Assembly (NCBI GenBank): GCA_050699035.1
Contig: JBOHDE010000058.1
Span: forward strand, 1-18,793
DNA length: 18,793 nucleotides
Reading direction: 5' to 3'
Origin: WHTB01 sp050699035
GTDB taxonomy: Bacteria; Actinomycetota; Actinomycetes; Propionibacteriales; Nocardioidaceae
A program made the translations under genes and the position numbers. Shown piece by piece: positions 7,479 to 15,312 of the stretch; within the stretch, counting starts at the first letter, position 1, and each line of letters starts with the position of its first letter. Below the pieces are notes generated by a model. That model was given only the letters and a program-made list of their open reading frames with translations. It was not told the DNA's origin and made no database searches.

Positions 7479-9716
7479 ATGAACAGGTTGGTCATCGCGT
7501 TTCTGGGAGCAGCTTCTGTCGGAGCTGCCGCACTGGTGGTCCCCGGCGGGGCGAGTGCCGACCTCGCGTCGCCGACCGACGGCGGTGACCCGAGCGGCTA
7601 CGTGATCGGCCAGCATCCCTACAGCACGGTGTACGAACCTCCGCCGGGAGTGATCGGCGGCAACTCGTTCGTCGAGGCGTTCGACATGGTCGGCGACGAC
7701 GGTCTGCCGCAGCGACATGTCCAGATGACCTGGCAGTCGAACGAGGACGTCGCCCAGGTGGACAACCTCGCCTCGATGATCCACTCGCACGACGGCGGCT
7801 TCACCTTTCCGAGCGGGATCGACCAGGACTCCGGCTCCGGGTTCTACGGCAAGCTTCGCGACGGCGACCTGCTCGGCGTCGAGTTCATACCCGAGCGGGT
7901 GGTCGACGAGCACACCGTCGAGCTGATCACCCGTCGGTCGGACGACGGTGGGAAGACGTGGAAGCGCCAGCTGGCCACGTTCACCACTGACAAGGCCTTC
8001 GACCCGAAGAAGTTCAACCGGGGTGTACGGGTCCACCGCGACATCTTCTACGCCAACGACGGGTCGCTGCTGCTCACCTACTACACGAGCTACCCGGAGG
8101 ACCCGGGATACCGCACCGAGCTGGCCCGCAGCACGGACAACGGACGGACCTGGAAGCGGTTCGCGACGGTCGCGACCTTCACCGACGGGCGGTGGATGGG
8201 GGAGTCGGGGATCGCGTACGCCGCGAACGGCGAGCTCGTCGCCGTGCACCGCACCGGCACCCCGGGTGGAGCCAATGTCGGCCCCATCTACACCAACCGG
8301 TCGGCCGACCACGGCAAGACCTGGTCACGGCCGGTGCCGCTCACGATCACCACAGCCTCGGGCGACCCGGCTCCGACCACCGGTGTCATGCCCACCGTGC
8401 AGCTGCTGCCGAACGGCATCATGACGCTGACCTTCGGCCGACCCGACAACTGGATCGCGATCTCGCCCGACGGGCTGGGCAAGAGCTTCGAGCAGGCGCA
8501 GACGACGTACGTCAACCACCCGACCGTGGTCGCGTCGTTCCAGCGGTTCCACGGCTCGTCCGGCAACGGTGGCCAGGCGCCGGTGGCGTCCAACCGGGTG
8601 ATCGTCGTGGGTGACAACTGTGCACCGTCCTGGGGCTGCCCGGAGACCGATGCGGGCTTCCACACCGACGGTGACTACCGGGTCTGGAAGAAGTTCGTCG
8701 ACATCGTCGGTCCCGGCGTCGGCAAGATCGACCTGCTCGGCAAGTACGCCGAGGGCACCGTGGCGATCGACACGACGATGCACGCGCGCAAGGACGGCCT
8801 GCCGGAGATGAGCCCGGTCGGGCCGATCGACGGCTCAACCGATTGGGCGTCGTCGGCCGCCCGTCGCGGCACCGGGCCGGCAACGTACACGCTCACGCTG
8901 GACCGGACGTACACGCTGAACCAAGCCGGCCTCAGCCTGCATCCGGGCAAGCCGGCCGCGGCGACCGTCGAGGCGTCCGTCGACGGCGAGCACTGGACGA
9001 CGATCGTCGAGACCGGTCAGATCACGTCCTATGCGATGAGGTACTTCCCGATCGAGGACGCGCGGGCCAAGCAGGTCCGCATCACCGTGGACGACGACAA
9101 CGAGGAGGCCGACCTGCATGCCTTCCTCAACGAGGTCGAGCTGTACTCGACGGTCGACTCGTTCGAGAACGACCCGGTCGACCAGGTGCCGCGCGGCTAC
9201 ACCGATGCCGTCGGCGCGTCGGTCACCGACTTCGACGTCGATGACTCGCGCCACGTGTTCCGGTTGGTCGACGCGTGGAACGACAAGATCGCCCAGGCGC
9301 ACTGGGTCAGCGCGCCCGAGCCGAGCCAGACCCTGGAGTTCCGAGTGAACTCGATCGGCTACGCGCGAAGCTTCGCGTTCGTCACCAAGGGCGACACGGC
9401 CAACGACACCGGCGTGCCCGCGTACCAGCTGAACGTCGGCAGCGACGGCAGCATCGGCTGGTACGACGCGACCGCCCGCACGTGGACCAAGCTCACCGCG
9501 CCGAAGGCCGCCCCCCAGAAGCAGTGGCACACGATCCGGGTGGAGGCGACGCTCGAGGCCGCCGAGGTCTTCCTCAACGGCACGTCGGTGGGCACGGTCA
9601 GCCCGACGACGCCCGGAGTCACCGCGCTGACCGGACACGGGTTCACCTCCAGCGGGACGACCTCGACGTACGACCACTTCCTGATCGACGACGTGGAGCA
9701 GCGCGGCGGCGAGTGA
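7479..9716 (+). CDS. Secreted sialidase-fold (BNR/Asp-box) protein with C-terminal lectin-like domains
   Basis: A 745-residue exported protein, probably a glycan-active hydrolase. Residues 1-27 are a Sec signal peptide (hydrophobic core 5-21, cleavage predicted after ASA at 27). The first 430 or so residues form a beta-propeller with four Asp boxes: SHDGGFTF (103-110), SDDGGKTW (154-161), STDNGRTW (218-225) and SADHGKTW (275-282). Residues of about 453-557 resemble an F5/8 type C (discoidin/CBM32-like) domain, and 560-745 a laminin-G/concanavalin-like sandwich. I do not see the classical Arg-Ile-Pro motif of bacterial sialidases, so sialidase activity is not assured; other propeller glycosidases are possible. 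GGGAGG (7467-7472) lies 6 bases before the ATG. It converges on the esterase gene with 5 bases between stop codons. Confidence 0.75.
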   Translation: MNRLVIAFLGAASVGAAALVVPGGASADLASPTDGGDPSGYVIGQHPYSTVYEPPPGVIGGNSFVEAFDMVGDDGLPQRHVQMTWQSNEDVAQVDNLASMIHSHDGGFTFPSGIDQDSGSGFYGKLRDGDLLGVEFIPERVVDEHTVELITRRSDDGGKTWKRQLATFTTDKAFDPKKFNRGVRVHRDIFYANDGSLLLTYYTSYPEDPGYRTELARSTDNGRTWKRFATVATFTDGRWMGESGIAYAANGELVAVHRTGTPGGANVGPIYTNRSADHGKTWSRPVPLTITTASGDPAPTTGVMPTVQLLPNGIMTLTFGRPDNWIAISPDGLGKSFEQAQTTYVNHPTVVASFQRFHGSSGNGGQAPVASNRVIVVGDNCAPSWGCPETDAGFHTDGDYRVWKKFVDIVGPGVGKIDLLGKYAEGTVAIDTTMHARKDGLPEMSPVGPIDGSTDWASSAARRGTGPATYTLTLDRTYTLNQAGLSLHPGKPAAATVEASVDGEHWTTIVETGQITSYAMRYFPIEDARAKQVRITVDDDNEEADLHAFLNEVELYSTVDSFENDPVDQVPRGYTDAVGASVTDFDVDDSRHVFRLVDAWNDKIAQAHWVSAPEPSQTLEFRVNSIGYARSFAFVTKGDTANDTGVPAYQLNVGSDGSIGWYDATARTWTKLTAPKAAPQKQWHTIRVEATLEAAEVFLNGTSVGTVSPTTPGVTALTGHGFTSSGTTSTYDHFLIDDVEQRGGE

Positions 9717-9721
9717 GGGCG

Positions 9722-10678
9722 TTACCCGTACAGCGCGCGGCTCAGGACCGCCGCCTCTTCGCGGCGCAGCCGCTGCGACACCTCCGCCTCGGCGATCGCG
9801 GCTGCGCCGTGGAACGTCCCCGGGTAGTGATGCAGCTCGACCATCACCCCGGCCTCGATCAACCGCGCGGCGTACGCGATGCCTTCGTCGCGGAGCGGGT
9901 CGAAGTGCATGGTGCTGACGTACGCCGGGGGCAGCCCGGAGAGGTTGTCGGCTCGGGCCGGAGCGGCGTAAGGGGAGACCTCGCGGGTCCCGCGTTGACC
10001 CGGTCCGAGATAGGCGTCCCAGCTGACGATCGCCTTCGGCCGGTTCCACCGAGGGGTGTCGGTGAAGATGGTCATGCTGTGGGTGCTGAGCCGGTCGTCC
10101 AGCTCGGGCACGGCGAGGAGCTGGAAGCTGAGCCGCGGGCCGCCGCGGTCACGGGCGAGCAACGCGGTGGCGGCGGCCAGACCCCCACCAGCGCTCTCGC
10201 CGTGGACCGCGATCCGCCCCGGGTCGATCCCGAGCTCCGTCGCGTGCTCGGTCAGCCAGGTGAGGCCGGCGTAGCAGTCCTCGAGGCCGGCCGGGAACGG
10301 GTGTTCCGGAGCCAGTCGGTACTCCACGGCCACGACGGCCGCGGGCAGGGCGCGCGCCAGCTCGACGCAGCGTGGGTGGGCGAGGTCGACCGAGCCGAGG
10401 ACGTACCCACCGCCGTGGATGTGGAAGACGGCCGGGACCGGACCGCCGGTGCCGTCGGGCAGGTAGAGGCGGAGGGCGACGTCGGGCGCACCGTCGGCAC
10501 CCGGCGCGCGCACATCCCGCACCGTCAGCCCGGTCTGGTCGGTCGCAGGCGCCCGCGCCACCAGCTCGGCGACCACCGCGCGCGCCGCCACCGGGTCGGC
10601 GATGTCGATGACCGGCATCGCCGCCAGCCCCGGCAGCAGGTCGGCGTCGAGCGGGTACCCCAGGCCCGCCGCCGTCAC
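9722..10678 (-). CDS. Alpha/beta-hydrolase, HSL-family esterase
   Basis: A 318-residue cytoplasmic carboxylesterase or lactonase of the hormone-sensitive-lipase family. It shows the oxyanion-hole motif HGGG (88-91), the family signature YRLAPEHPFPA (120-130), the nucleophile Ser162 in GESAG, Asp260 in FDPLRDEG and His290 in GTFHG, so the catalytic triad is complete. There is no signal peptide. It begins with GTG at 10678, overlapping the stop of the PIG-L-like gene by 4 bases (GTGA), and is the last of five co-directional genes. The local substrate is unknown. A role in removing an ester or opening a lactone made by the preceding enzymes would fit, but this is inference. Confidence 0.85.
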   Translation of the reverse strand: MTAAGLGYPLDADLLPGLAAMPVIDIADPVAARAVVAELVARAPATDQTGLTVRDVRAPGADGAPDVALRLYLPDGTGGPVPAVFHIHGGGYVLGSVDLAHPRCVELARALPAAVVAVEYRLAPEHPFPAGLEDCYAGLTWLTEHATELGIDPGRIAVHGESAGGGLAAATALLARDRGGPRLSFQLLAVPELDDRLSTHSMTIFTDTPRWNRPKAIVSWDAYLGPGQRGTREVSPYAAPARADNLSGLPPAYVSTMHFDPLRDEGIAYAARLIEAGVMVELHHYPGTFHGAAAIAEAEVSQRLRREEAAVLSRALYG

Positions 10679-11520
10679 GGCAGGGGATGCCGCTCGCGCA
10701 GGTTGACCTGCGAGTACGCGACGTGCCGGGTCAGGGGGTCTGCGGCCAGCGCCGCCTCGGTGAGCGGCAGCGACGCGTGCGTCTCGCTGTTGAGCCGGTA
10801 GTACGCCTCGGCGAAGTTCACGCCGGCCGCTCGGCCGAACTCGCCGTTGTTGGACTCGATCAGCTTCCGCGCGAACGGACCGGAGTAGCCCTGACTGTCG
10901 AAGCAGTCCATCGCGGCGACCTTCCGGTCGACCACCGGGGTGATGTCGACGAACACGTCGTTGCGGACGCCGTAGGTGCTCAGCCCGTCGTGCGCGAACA
11001 CCGGCAGCGAGGTGAAGAACACCTGCTTGACGTTGACCTCGGCGCGGCCGTCGAGGTTCTTCAGGTACGTGCCCGCCCGGCCGAGCGCGGCCAACGCGGT
11101 CATCGTCGCCGCGGTATGGGTGTTGGCCGTCATGGCGGGGTGCAGGGGGTAGTCGCAGATCAAGATGTCGGGCTGTTCGACCGCGATCTGCTCGGCGGTC
11201 CGGTCGACCACGTCCTCGTGCACGGTGCTCATCGCGTCGTCGAGGTCGAAGGTGACCAACCGTCCGATGCCGATGATGTCGGCGGCGCGGCGGAGCTCGT
11301 CCTTCTTGTTCGCGATGATGTCGTTGAGCTCGGAGGTCACGACCTCCTCGTCGGGGTCATCCTTGCGCCACTCCTCGGCGTACTTGTTCGGATGGATCCG
11401 TCCGCCATGGGTGAGGATCAGCGCGACCACCTCGTCACCGTTGTCCGCGTGGCGCGCCAGGGTGCCGCCGCAGTTGGTGACCGTGTCGGCCGGGTGGGCG
11501 TAGATCGTCATGATCTTCAT
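10675..11520 (-). CDS. PIG-L/LmbE-fold protein with variant active-site motif
   Basis: A 281-residue protein of the GlcNAc-PI de-N-acetylase (PIG-L) superfamily, usually Zn-dependent deacetylases. The N-terminal strand and motif read MTIYAHPADTVTNCGGTLARH. The normal AHPDDE is AHPADT here (His9, Ala11, Asp12), so the Zn ligands His and second Asp remain while the first Asp, the general base in MshB, is Ala. A further His-rich segment, YPLHPAMTANTH (His127, His135), can supply the third ligand. The PIG-L superfamily also includes 4-oxalomesaconate hydratase GalB, so a hydratase or lyase role is a real alternative to deacetylation. ATG 11520 is preferred over upstream codons because it starts at the first strand and GGGAG lies 10 bases before it (11531-11535). 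Confidence 0.82.
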   Translation of the reverse strand: MKIMTIYAHPADTVTNCGGTLARHADNGDEVVALILTHGGRIHPNKYAEEWRKDDPDEEVVTSELNDIIANKKDELRRAADIIGIGRLVTFDLDDAMSTVHEDVVDRTAEQIAVEQPDILICDYPLHPAMTANTHTAATMTALAALGRAGTYLKNLDGRAEVNVKQVFFTSLPVFAHDGLSTYGVRNDVFVDITPVVDRKVAAMDCFDSQGYSGPFARKLIESNNGEFGRAAGVNFAEAYYRLNSETHASLPLTEAALAADPLTRHVAYSQVNLRERHPLP

Positions 11521-11537
11521 ACTGTGCTGGCTCCCAG

Positions 11538-11593
11538 TGAGTAGCGGGGTCGGTGGTGGGATCAATGAGTCGCGGGGTCGGTGGCGGATTCAG
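11538..11593. repeat. Two tandem copies of a 28-bp unit
   Basis: Unit 1 (11538-11565) and unit 2 (11566-11593) share TGAGT.GCGGGGTCGGTGG and most of the rest, with about five differences. They fill the gap between the aldolase-family gene and the PIG-L-like gene, and the second copy includes the stop codon (11590-11592). This is the only real gap inside the five-gene operon and looks like a local duplication. Confidence 0.6.
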
Positions 11594-12705
11594 TGGCGGG
11601 CGCTGATCGCCCACTGCTCGTGCGCGACGCCGGCCCGGACGGCGTACTCGCGGCTCCACATGTTGACCGTGCCGCAGGCGTGGTTGGGGATGACGCGCAG
11701 CAGGTCGCCGACACCGAGGTCGGCGACGCCCGGACCACGGAGGAACCCGTGCTCCTCGTTCGCGGTCCAGAACTCGATGTCCGGCAACGGCGTCCCGTCC
11801 GCGCCGCAGACGACTCCCGCACCCCGGTCCGGTGCGAGAGAGTCCGCGCTCATCGCCTTGAGGCCGGCGTCGGTGATGGCCGTCCCGGGCCGTTGCGTGC
11901 TCACCACGCGGGTCAGCACGGTGAGCGCGCAGTCGTCGTACGACGCGCTGCCCAGCTTGACCTGGTTGGCGTCGAAATAGACGTAGGTGCCGGGTCGCGC
12001 CTCGTTGACGCCGTCGGCGTACGGCGACGAGGTGAGACCTGGTGTCGACCCGACCGAGACGGTCTCGCAGTCGAGGCCGGCCGACCGGATGTCCGCGGCG
12101 ACGGCGGCCAGCGTCTCGCCGCAGCCTCGCGCCGCGGTGGTCAGCGCGTCGCGGTCGTCCCCGTACGTCGAGAGGTGACCTTCGTGGGTCATCACGCCGC
12201 GCATCCGGAGCCCGCCGAGGGCGCGCAGCTGCTGAGCCCGCGGCACCGCGAGCCTGGGCTCGACGCCGGCCCGCGCCTGCCCGGTGTTCACCTCCAGCAG
12301 GAAACCGACGTCGACCTCGGCGGCGAGCGCCGCGACGCTCAGCGGTCGCGCGGCCTCGACCGAGTCGAGCGCGACGGTGAGGTCATGGTCTCGGGCCGCG
12401 GCGACGGCGAACCCGACCTTGGTGGCGCCGACCGGGAGATGGGCCCACAGCAGGTCGTGGAACCCCGACCCGGCGAGTAGCTCGACCTCGGCCGGGGTGG
12501 AGCAGGTGAGACCGACGGCGCCGGCGGCGACCTGGCGCCGGGCCACCTCGACACACTTGGATGTCTTGACGTGCGGCCGGAGTCGTACCCCCGCCTGGTC
12601 GAGGTCAGCCGCCACCCGCTCGATGTTGGCCTGCATCCGGTCGACATCGACCAGCAGGGACGGCGTCGGCAGTTGCTCGAGCGGCAGCGGGAGAGCGGTC
12701 GTCAT
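11590..12705 (-). CDS. PLP-dependent D-threonine aldolase / D-serine dehydratase family enzyme
   Basis: A 371-residue fold-type III PLP enzyme (alanine racemase-like barrel plus C-terminal beta domain). The N-terminus TPSLLVDVDRMQANI is typical. The PLP lysine is K47 in RPHVKTSK (the family usually has RPHVKTHK). The metal-binding pair H342/C344 occurs in IPNHACGTVN near the C-terminus, as in D-threonine aldolases and D-serine dehydratases. The reaction may therefore be cleavage of a D-3-hydroxy-amino acid to glycine plus an aldehyde, or dehydration of a D-hydroxy-amino acid; sequence alone does not decide. ATG 12705 overlaps the upstream stop (ATGA) with little Shine-Dalgarno sequence, so it depends on coupling. 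Beside an N-acyl-D-amino-acid deacylase-like gene, a D-amino-acid route is suggestive. Confidence 0.82.
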   Translation of the reverse strand: MTTALPLPLEQLPTPSLLVDVDRMQANIERVAADLDQAGVRLRPHVKTSKCVEVARRQVAAGAVGLTCSTPAEVELLAGSGFHDLLWAHLPVGATKVGFAVAAARDHDLTVALDSVEAARPLSVAALAAEVDVGFLLEVNTGQARAGVEPRLAVPRAQQLRALGGLRMRGVMTHEGHLSTYGDDRDALTTAARGCGETLAAVAADIRSAGLDCETVSVGSTPGLTSSPYADGVNEARPGTYVYFDANQVKLGSASYDDCALTVLTRVVSTQRPGTAITDAGLKAMSADSLAPDRGAGVVCGADGTPLPDIEFWTANEEHGFLRGPGVADLGVGDLLRVIPNHACGTVNMWSREYAVRAGVAHEQWAISARH

Positions 12706-13532
12706 GACGTCAGCCCGAGAGCCGCTCGAGGGTCGCCGTCGAGCAGCCAGCCGATCGTGTCGGGCTCGATGGCGGGGAGCCCGGCCGGCTTGATGTCGGC
12801 CAGCGCCCGCAGCCCGGCGACTGCCTCCGCGGGGGTCCAGATCGGGAAGTCGGAGCCGAACAGCAGCTTGTCGACCACCCCCCACTCCTGCGCCCTGACC
12901 AGCGCCCGGTAGCCGTCGAACGGCCGGGCCCAGGACGCCGAGACGTCGGAGAACACCCGCCGGTTCTTCCGCAGGGTCACCACCGTCTCCCGCTGCCACG
13001 GGTGTCCCAGGTGCGCGATGATCTGGGTGAGCCCGGGGTGCCGCCGGGCAACCTCGTCGACGACCAGGGGCTGGCTGACCGACAGGTCGCCGACCGGGCT
13101 CGGGGTCGCGCCCATGTGCCACAAGATGATCAGCCCGGCGTCGTCGGCGGCTCGGTAGAACGGGTCGTACGCCTCGTCCCTGGGGTCGAACAGGGCCAGC
13201 ACCGGGTACAGCTTGATGCCGCGAAGCCCCCGTGCGACACCGTCGGCGAGCTGGTCGAGTACGTCGTCGTCGGACGGGTCGAGCGCCATGAACCCGATCG
13301 TGTTGGTCCGGGTCTGGGCGCAGAAACGCTCGATGTACTCGTTCGGCGTGGCGACGCCTGCGGCAGTTGCCCTGAGCCCGAAGACGAGGGCAAGGTCGAC
13401 TCCCTGCATCGCCTCGTCGTACTTCTCGACGGTCACCTCCTCGGCGTCGGTCCCGTACACCGGCTTCCAGTGGTCGTCCCACTCCGTGCCCCAGTGCGCG
13501 CTGAGCATGCTGTGCGTGTGGACGTCGATCAC
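12702..13532 (-). CDS. Amidohydrolase (PF04909-type TIM-barrel metal hydrolase)
   Basis: A 276-residue cytoplasmic TIM-barrel hydrolase of the Amidohydro_2 group, which includes decarboxylases (ACMSD type), hydratases and lactonases. Metal and catalytic landmarks are DVHTH (His5, His7), GIKLYP (Lys107), LWHMGAT (His139), IIAHLGHPW (His174, His177) and FGSDFPIW (Asp228). It starts with GTG at 13532, backed by AAGGAG at 13540-13545 with 7-base spacing, and overlaps the upstream stop by 4 bases. The family also contains L-fuconolactonases, the step missing from the fucose pathway here, but this protein's N-terminus and overall pattern look closer to the COG2159 group. Exact reaction unknown. Confidence 0.82.
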   Translation of the reverse strand: MIDVHTHSMLSAHWGTEWDDHWKPVYGTDAEEVTVEKYDEAMQGVDLALVFGLRATAAGVATPNEYIERFCAQTRTNTIGFMALDPSDDDVLDQLADGVARGLRGIKLYPVLALFDPRDEAYDPFYRAADDAGLIILWHMGATPSPVGDLSVSQPLVVDEVARRHPGLTQIIAHLGHPWQRETVVTLRKNRRVFSDVSASWARPFDGYRALVRAQEWGVVDKLLFGSDFPIWTPAEAVAGLRALADIKPAGLPAIEPDTIGWLLDGDPRAALGLTS

Positions 13533-15124
13533 GACTGCGCTCCTTCCCTCGGTCTGCGCAGGGCGGTGCCGGGCCTGGCGCCGGTGTGCTCGCCAGCCTG
13601 CACGACGACCTCGCCCGCGACCAGCACCAGGTCGACCCCGCTGGGAAAGGTGTGAGGCCGCTCGTAGCTCGCCCGGTCATCCAGGCGGGCGAGATCGAGC
13701 ACGGCGATGTCGGCCGGCAGTCCGACCGCCAACGTGCCCCGGTCGGTCATCCCGATCCGTTCGGCCGGCGCGGAGGTGCAGCGCCTGATCGCGTCGGCGA
13801 GGTCGTCACCGGCATACCGGGACAGGAACCGCGGGAAGCAGCCGTACGACCTCGGGTGCGGCAGGCCGGTGCCGGTCACCCCGTCCGGATCCAGCGCCAG
13901 GCCGTCCGACGCCACCACCGTGGCCGGATGCCGCAGGACCGTGCGGACGTCGTCCTCGCTGCGGCCGTACGCGACCATCAGCGCCGCTCCGCCGTAGTCG
14001 CGGAGCAGGTCGAGCGCGACGTCGTCGCCGGTCGACCCGAGCGAGTCCGCGACCGACGCGACCGTCCGTCCGACCATCGCAGATGCGGAGTCGGGCAGCC
14101 AGTTCAGCACGATCTCGTCCCAGCCGAGCGGGCGGTCCACCCAGGCCGACCTGATCCGGTCACGCACCGCGGGTTGCCGCAGCCGCCGCTGCGTCTCCTC
14201 GATGCCGCCGTCCTGCGCCCAGGCGGGCAGCAGCTGACTGAGCGGGGCGCTACCGGCGGTGTACGGGTAAAGGTCGACCCCGACGTCCAGCCCGTCCGCG
14301 CGCGCCCGGTCGACCAGGTCGAGCGCCTGGACCACGGCTCCCCAGTTGCGTCGTCCGACGGAGACCAGGTGAGAGATCTGGGTACGGCAGCCGGTCGTGG
14401 TCGCCACTCGTAGCGCCTGCTCGACCGACGGGATCAGCCCGTCGCCGTAGTCACGGAGATGCCAGGCGAAGAGCGCTCCTCGGCGGGCGACCACCGAGGC
14501 CAGGGCCAGCAGCTCGCGCTCGTCCGCGAAGCACAGCGGCGCGTACGCCAACCCGGTCGAGAGCCCGACTCCGCCGTCGCCGAGCGCCTCGTCGAGAAGC
14601 CCGCACATCACGTCCAGCTCGGCCGGACCGGCGGGCTGGTCGCCGAGCCCGACGACTCCGCCGTGCAGCGGGAGGTGGGCGACGAACGCCGCCACGTTCA
14701 CGCTGGGGCGGGCGGCCGCGACCGCTGTGAGGTAGTCCGCGAGGCGATGCCACGAGACCTGCACACCGGGATCGAGGTCCAGATAGCCGACGGCGGCGCG
14801 GATCGGGTCCACCGAGCTCCCCGGCGGCAACGGAGCGAGCCCCAGACCACAGTTGCCGACCACCTCGGTCGTCACACCCTGGGCGACCTTGCTGCGGGCG
14901 CTCGGTGCGGACAACACGGTGAGGTCGGAGTGGGTGTGGATGTCGACGAACCCCGGCGAGACGACCCGGTCATGGACGTCGAGCTCGACCAGCGCCGACT
15001 CCGTGCTGTCGGGCTCCTGCAGGACGACCCGGCCGCGGTCGACGCCTACGTCGGCCACGCGTGGCCGGGCCCCGGTGCCGTCGACGACCAGGCCGCCACG
15101 AAGCAGGAGATCGATCACGTACAT
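13529..15124 (-). CDS. N-acyl-D-amino-acid deacylase family amidohydrolase
   Basis: A 531-residue amidohydrolase of the D-aminoacylase group, which removes N-acyl groups from D-amino acids or related compounds. It starts with the family's small beta domain (DLLLRGGLVVDGTG), then PGFVDIHTHSD (His63, His65), VVGNCGLGLAP with the metal-binding Cys92, HLRDYGDG, TQISHLVS, TVVASDG and HPRSYGCFPRFLSRYA. It closes with LAVGLPADIAVLDL and a C-terminal GARPGTALRRP. ATG 15124 matches the family N-terminus but has a poor ribosome-binding site. An in-frame GTG at 15151 behind AGGAAGG would add nine residues and is a real alternative; a GTG at 15187 lies in the promoter and is rejected. It is the first gene of the five-gene minus operon, driven from the TTGACA at 15209-15214. 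True substrate unknown. Confidence 0.85.
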   Translation of the reverse strand: MYVIDLLLRGGLVVDGTGARPRVADVGVDRGRVVLQEPDSTESALVELDVHDRVVSPGFVDIHTHSDLTVLSAPSARSKVAQGVTTEVVGNCGLGLAPLPPGSSVDPIRAAVGYLDLDPGVQVSWHRLADYLTAVAAARPSVNVAAFVAHLPLHGGVVGLGDQPAGPAELDVMCGLLDEALGDGGVGLSTGLAYAPLCFADERELLALASVVARRGALFAWHLRDYGDGLIPSVEQALRVATTTGCRTQISHLVSVGRRNWGAVVQALDLVDRARADGLDVGVDLYPYTAGSAPLSQLLPAWAQDGGIEETQRRLRQPAVRDRIRSAWVDRPLGWDEIVLNWLPDSASAMVGRTVASVADSLGSTGDDVALDLLRDYGGAALMVAYGRSEDDVRTVLRHPATVVASDGLALDPDGVTGTGLPHPRSYGCFPRFLSRYAGDDLADAIRRCTSAPAERIGMTDRGTLAVGLPADIAVLDLARLDDRASYERPHTFPSGVDLVLVAGEVVVQAGEHTGARPGTALRRPREGAQS

Positions 15125-15194
15125 CCGATCATGCGAGAATGACTGTCCCACGACCCTTCCTGACCTGGCCGCGCGACTCGACGACACTCAACAC

Positions 15195-15214
15195 AAAATT
15201 CCGTTTCATGTCAA
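15195..15214 (-). promoter_or_regulatory. Promoter/operator element of the minus-strand catabolic operon
   Basis: On the minus strand a consensus TTGACA (15214-15209) is followed by TGAAACGGAATTTT. A -10-like TTGAGT (15191-15186) lies at 17-base spacing, giving a start near 15180 and a leader of about 55 bases before ATG 15124. Eighteen of 20 bases equal the element at 7421-7440. Confidence 0.6.
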
Positions 15215-15231
15215 CGCCACGCGGCCCGGGC

Positions 15232-15260
15232 TGGACGGGCCGTACTATGACCTCTAGGCT
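15232..15260 (+). promoter_or_regulatory. Candidate promoter of the oxidoreductase-FAH-IclR operon
   Basis: TGGACG (15232-15237) and TAGGCT (15255-15260) are spaced by 17 bases, the latter fitting TAnnnT. Transcription would start near 15267, inside the palindrome at 15264-15284. It diverges from the minus-strand promoter, whose -35 box is about 20 bases away. Confidence 0.45.
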
Positions 15261-15263
15261 CAG

Positions 15264-15284
15264 TTGCGAAATCTGATTTCGCAA
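15264..15284. promoter_or_regulatory. Perfect palindromic operator, 9-bp arms
   Basis: Arms TTGCGAAAT (15264-15272) and ATTTCGCAA (15276-15284) surround CTG. The central half-sites GAAATC and GATTTC are the same as at 2097-2108, here separated by one base instead of none. It overlaps the expected start point of the plus-strand operon, whose last visible gene encodes an IclR-family regulator, so autoregulation by that protein is the leading hypothesis. Confidence 0.7.
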
Positions 15285-15312
15285 ACACGTACACGTCCTT
15301 GGAGCAGCTGTC

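Noticed and set aside
6894..8312. A 472-codon open frame on the minus strand
   Set aside because: Most of it is antisense to the Asp-box gene. Only the stretch at 7185-7352 has protein-family resemblance, and that is reported as a remnant.
9275..10801. A 508-codon open frame on the plus strand
   Set aside because: It runs out of frame through the end of the Asp-box gene and antisense through the esterase gene; composition is that of a shadow frame.
11590..13680. One long 696-codon minus-strand frame that would fuse the PLP enzyme to further N-terminal sequence
   Set aside because: Its upstream half is a shadow frame of the amidohydrolase gene, while the PLP-enzyme fold starts naturally at ATG 12705 with an ATGA overlap.
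15125..15187. An N-terminal extension of the deacylase gene to GTG 15187
   Set aside because: The codon lies within the predicted -10 region, so it would not be transcribed from the TTGACA promoter, and the added residues do not resemble the family.
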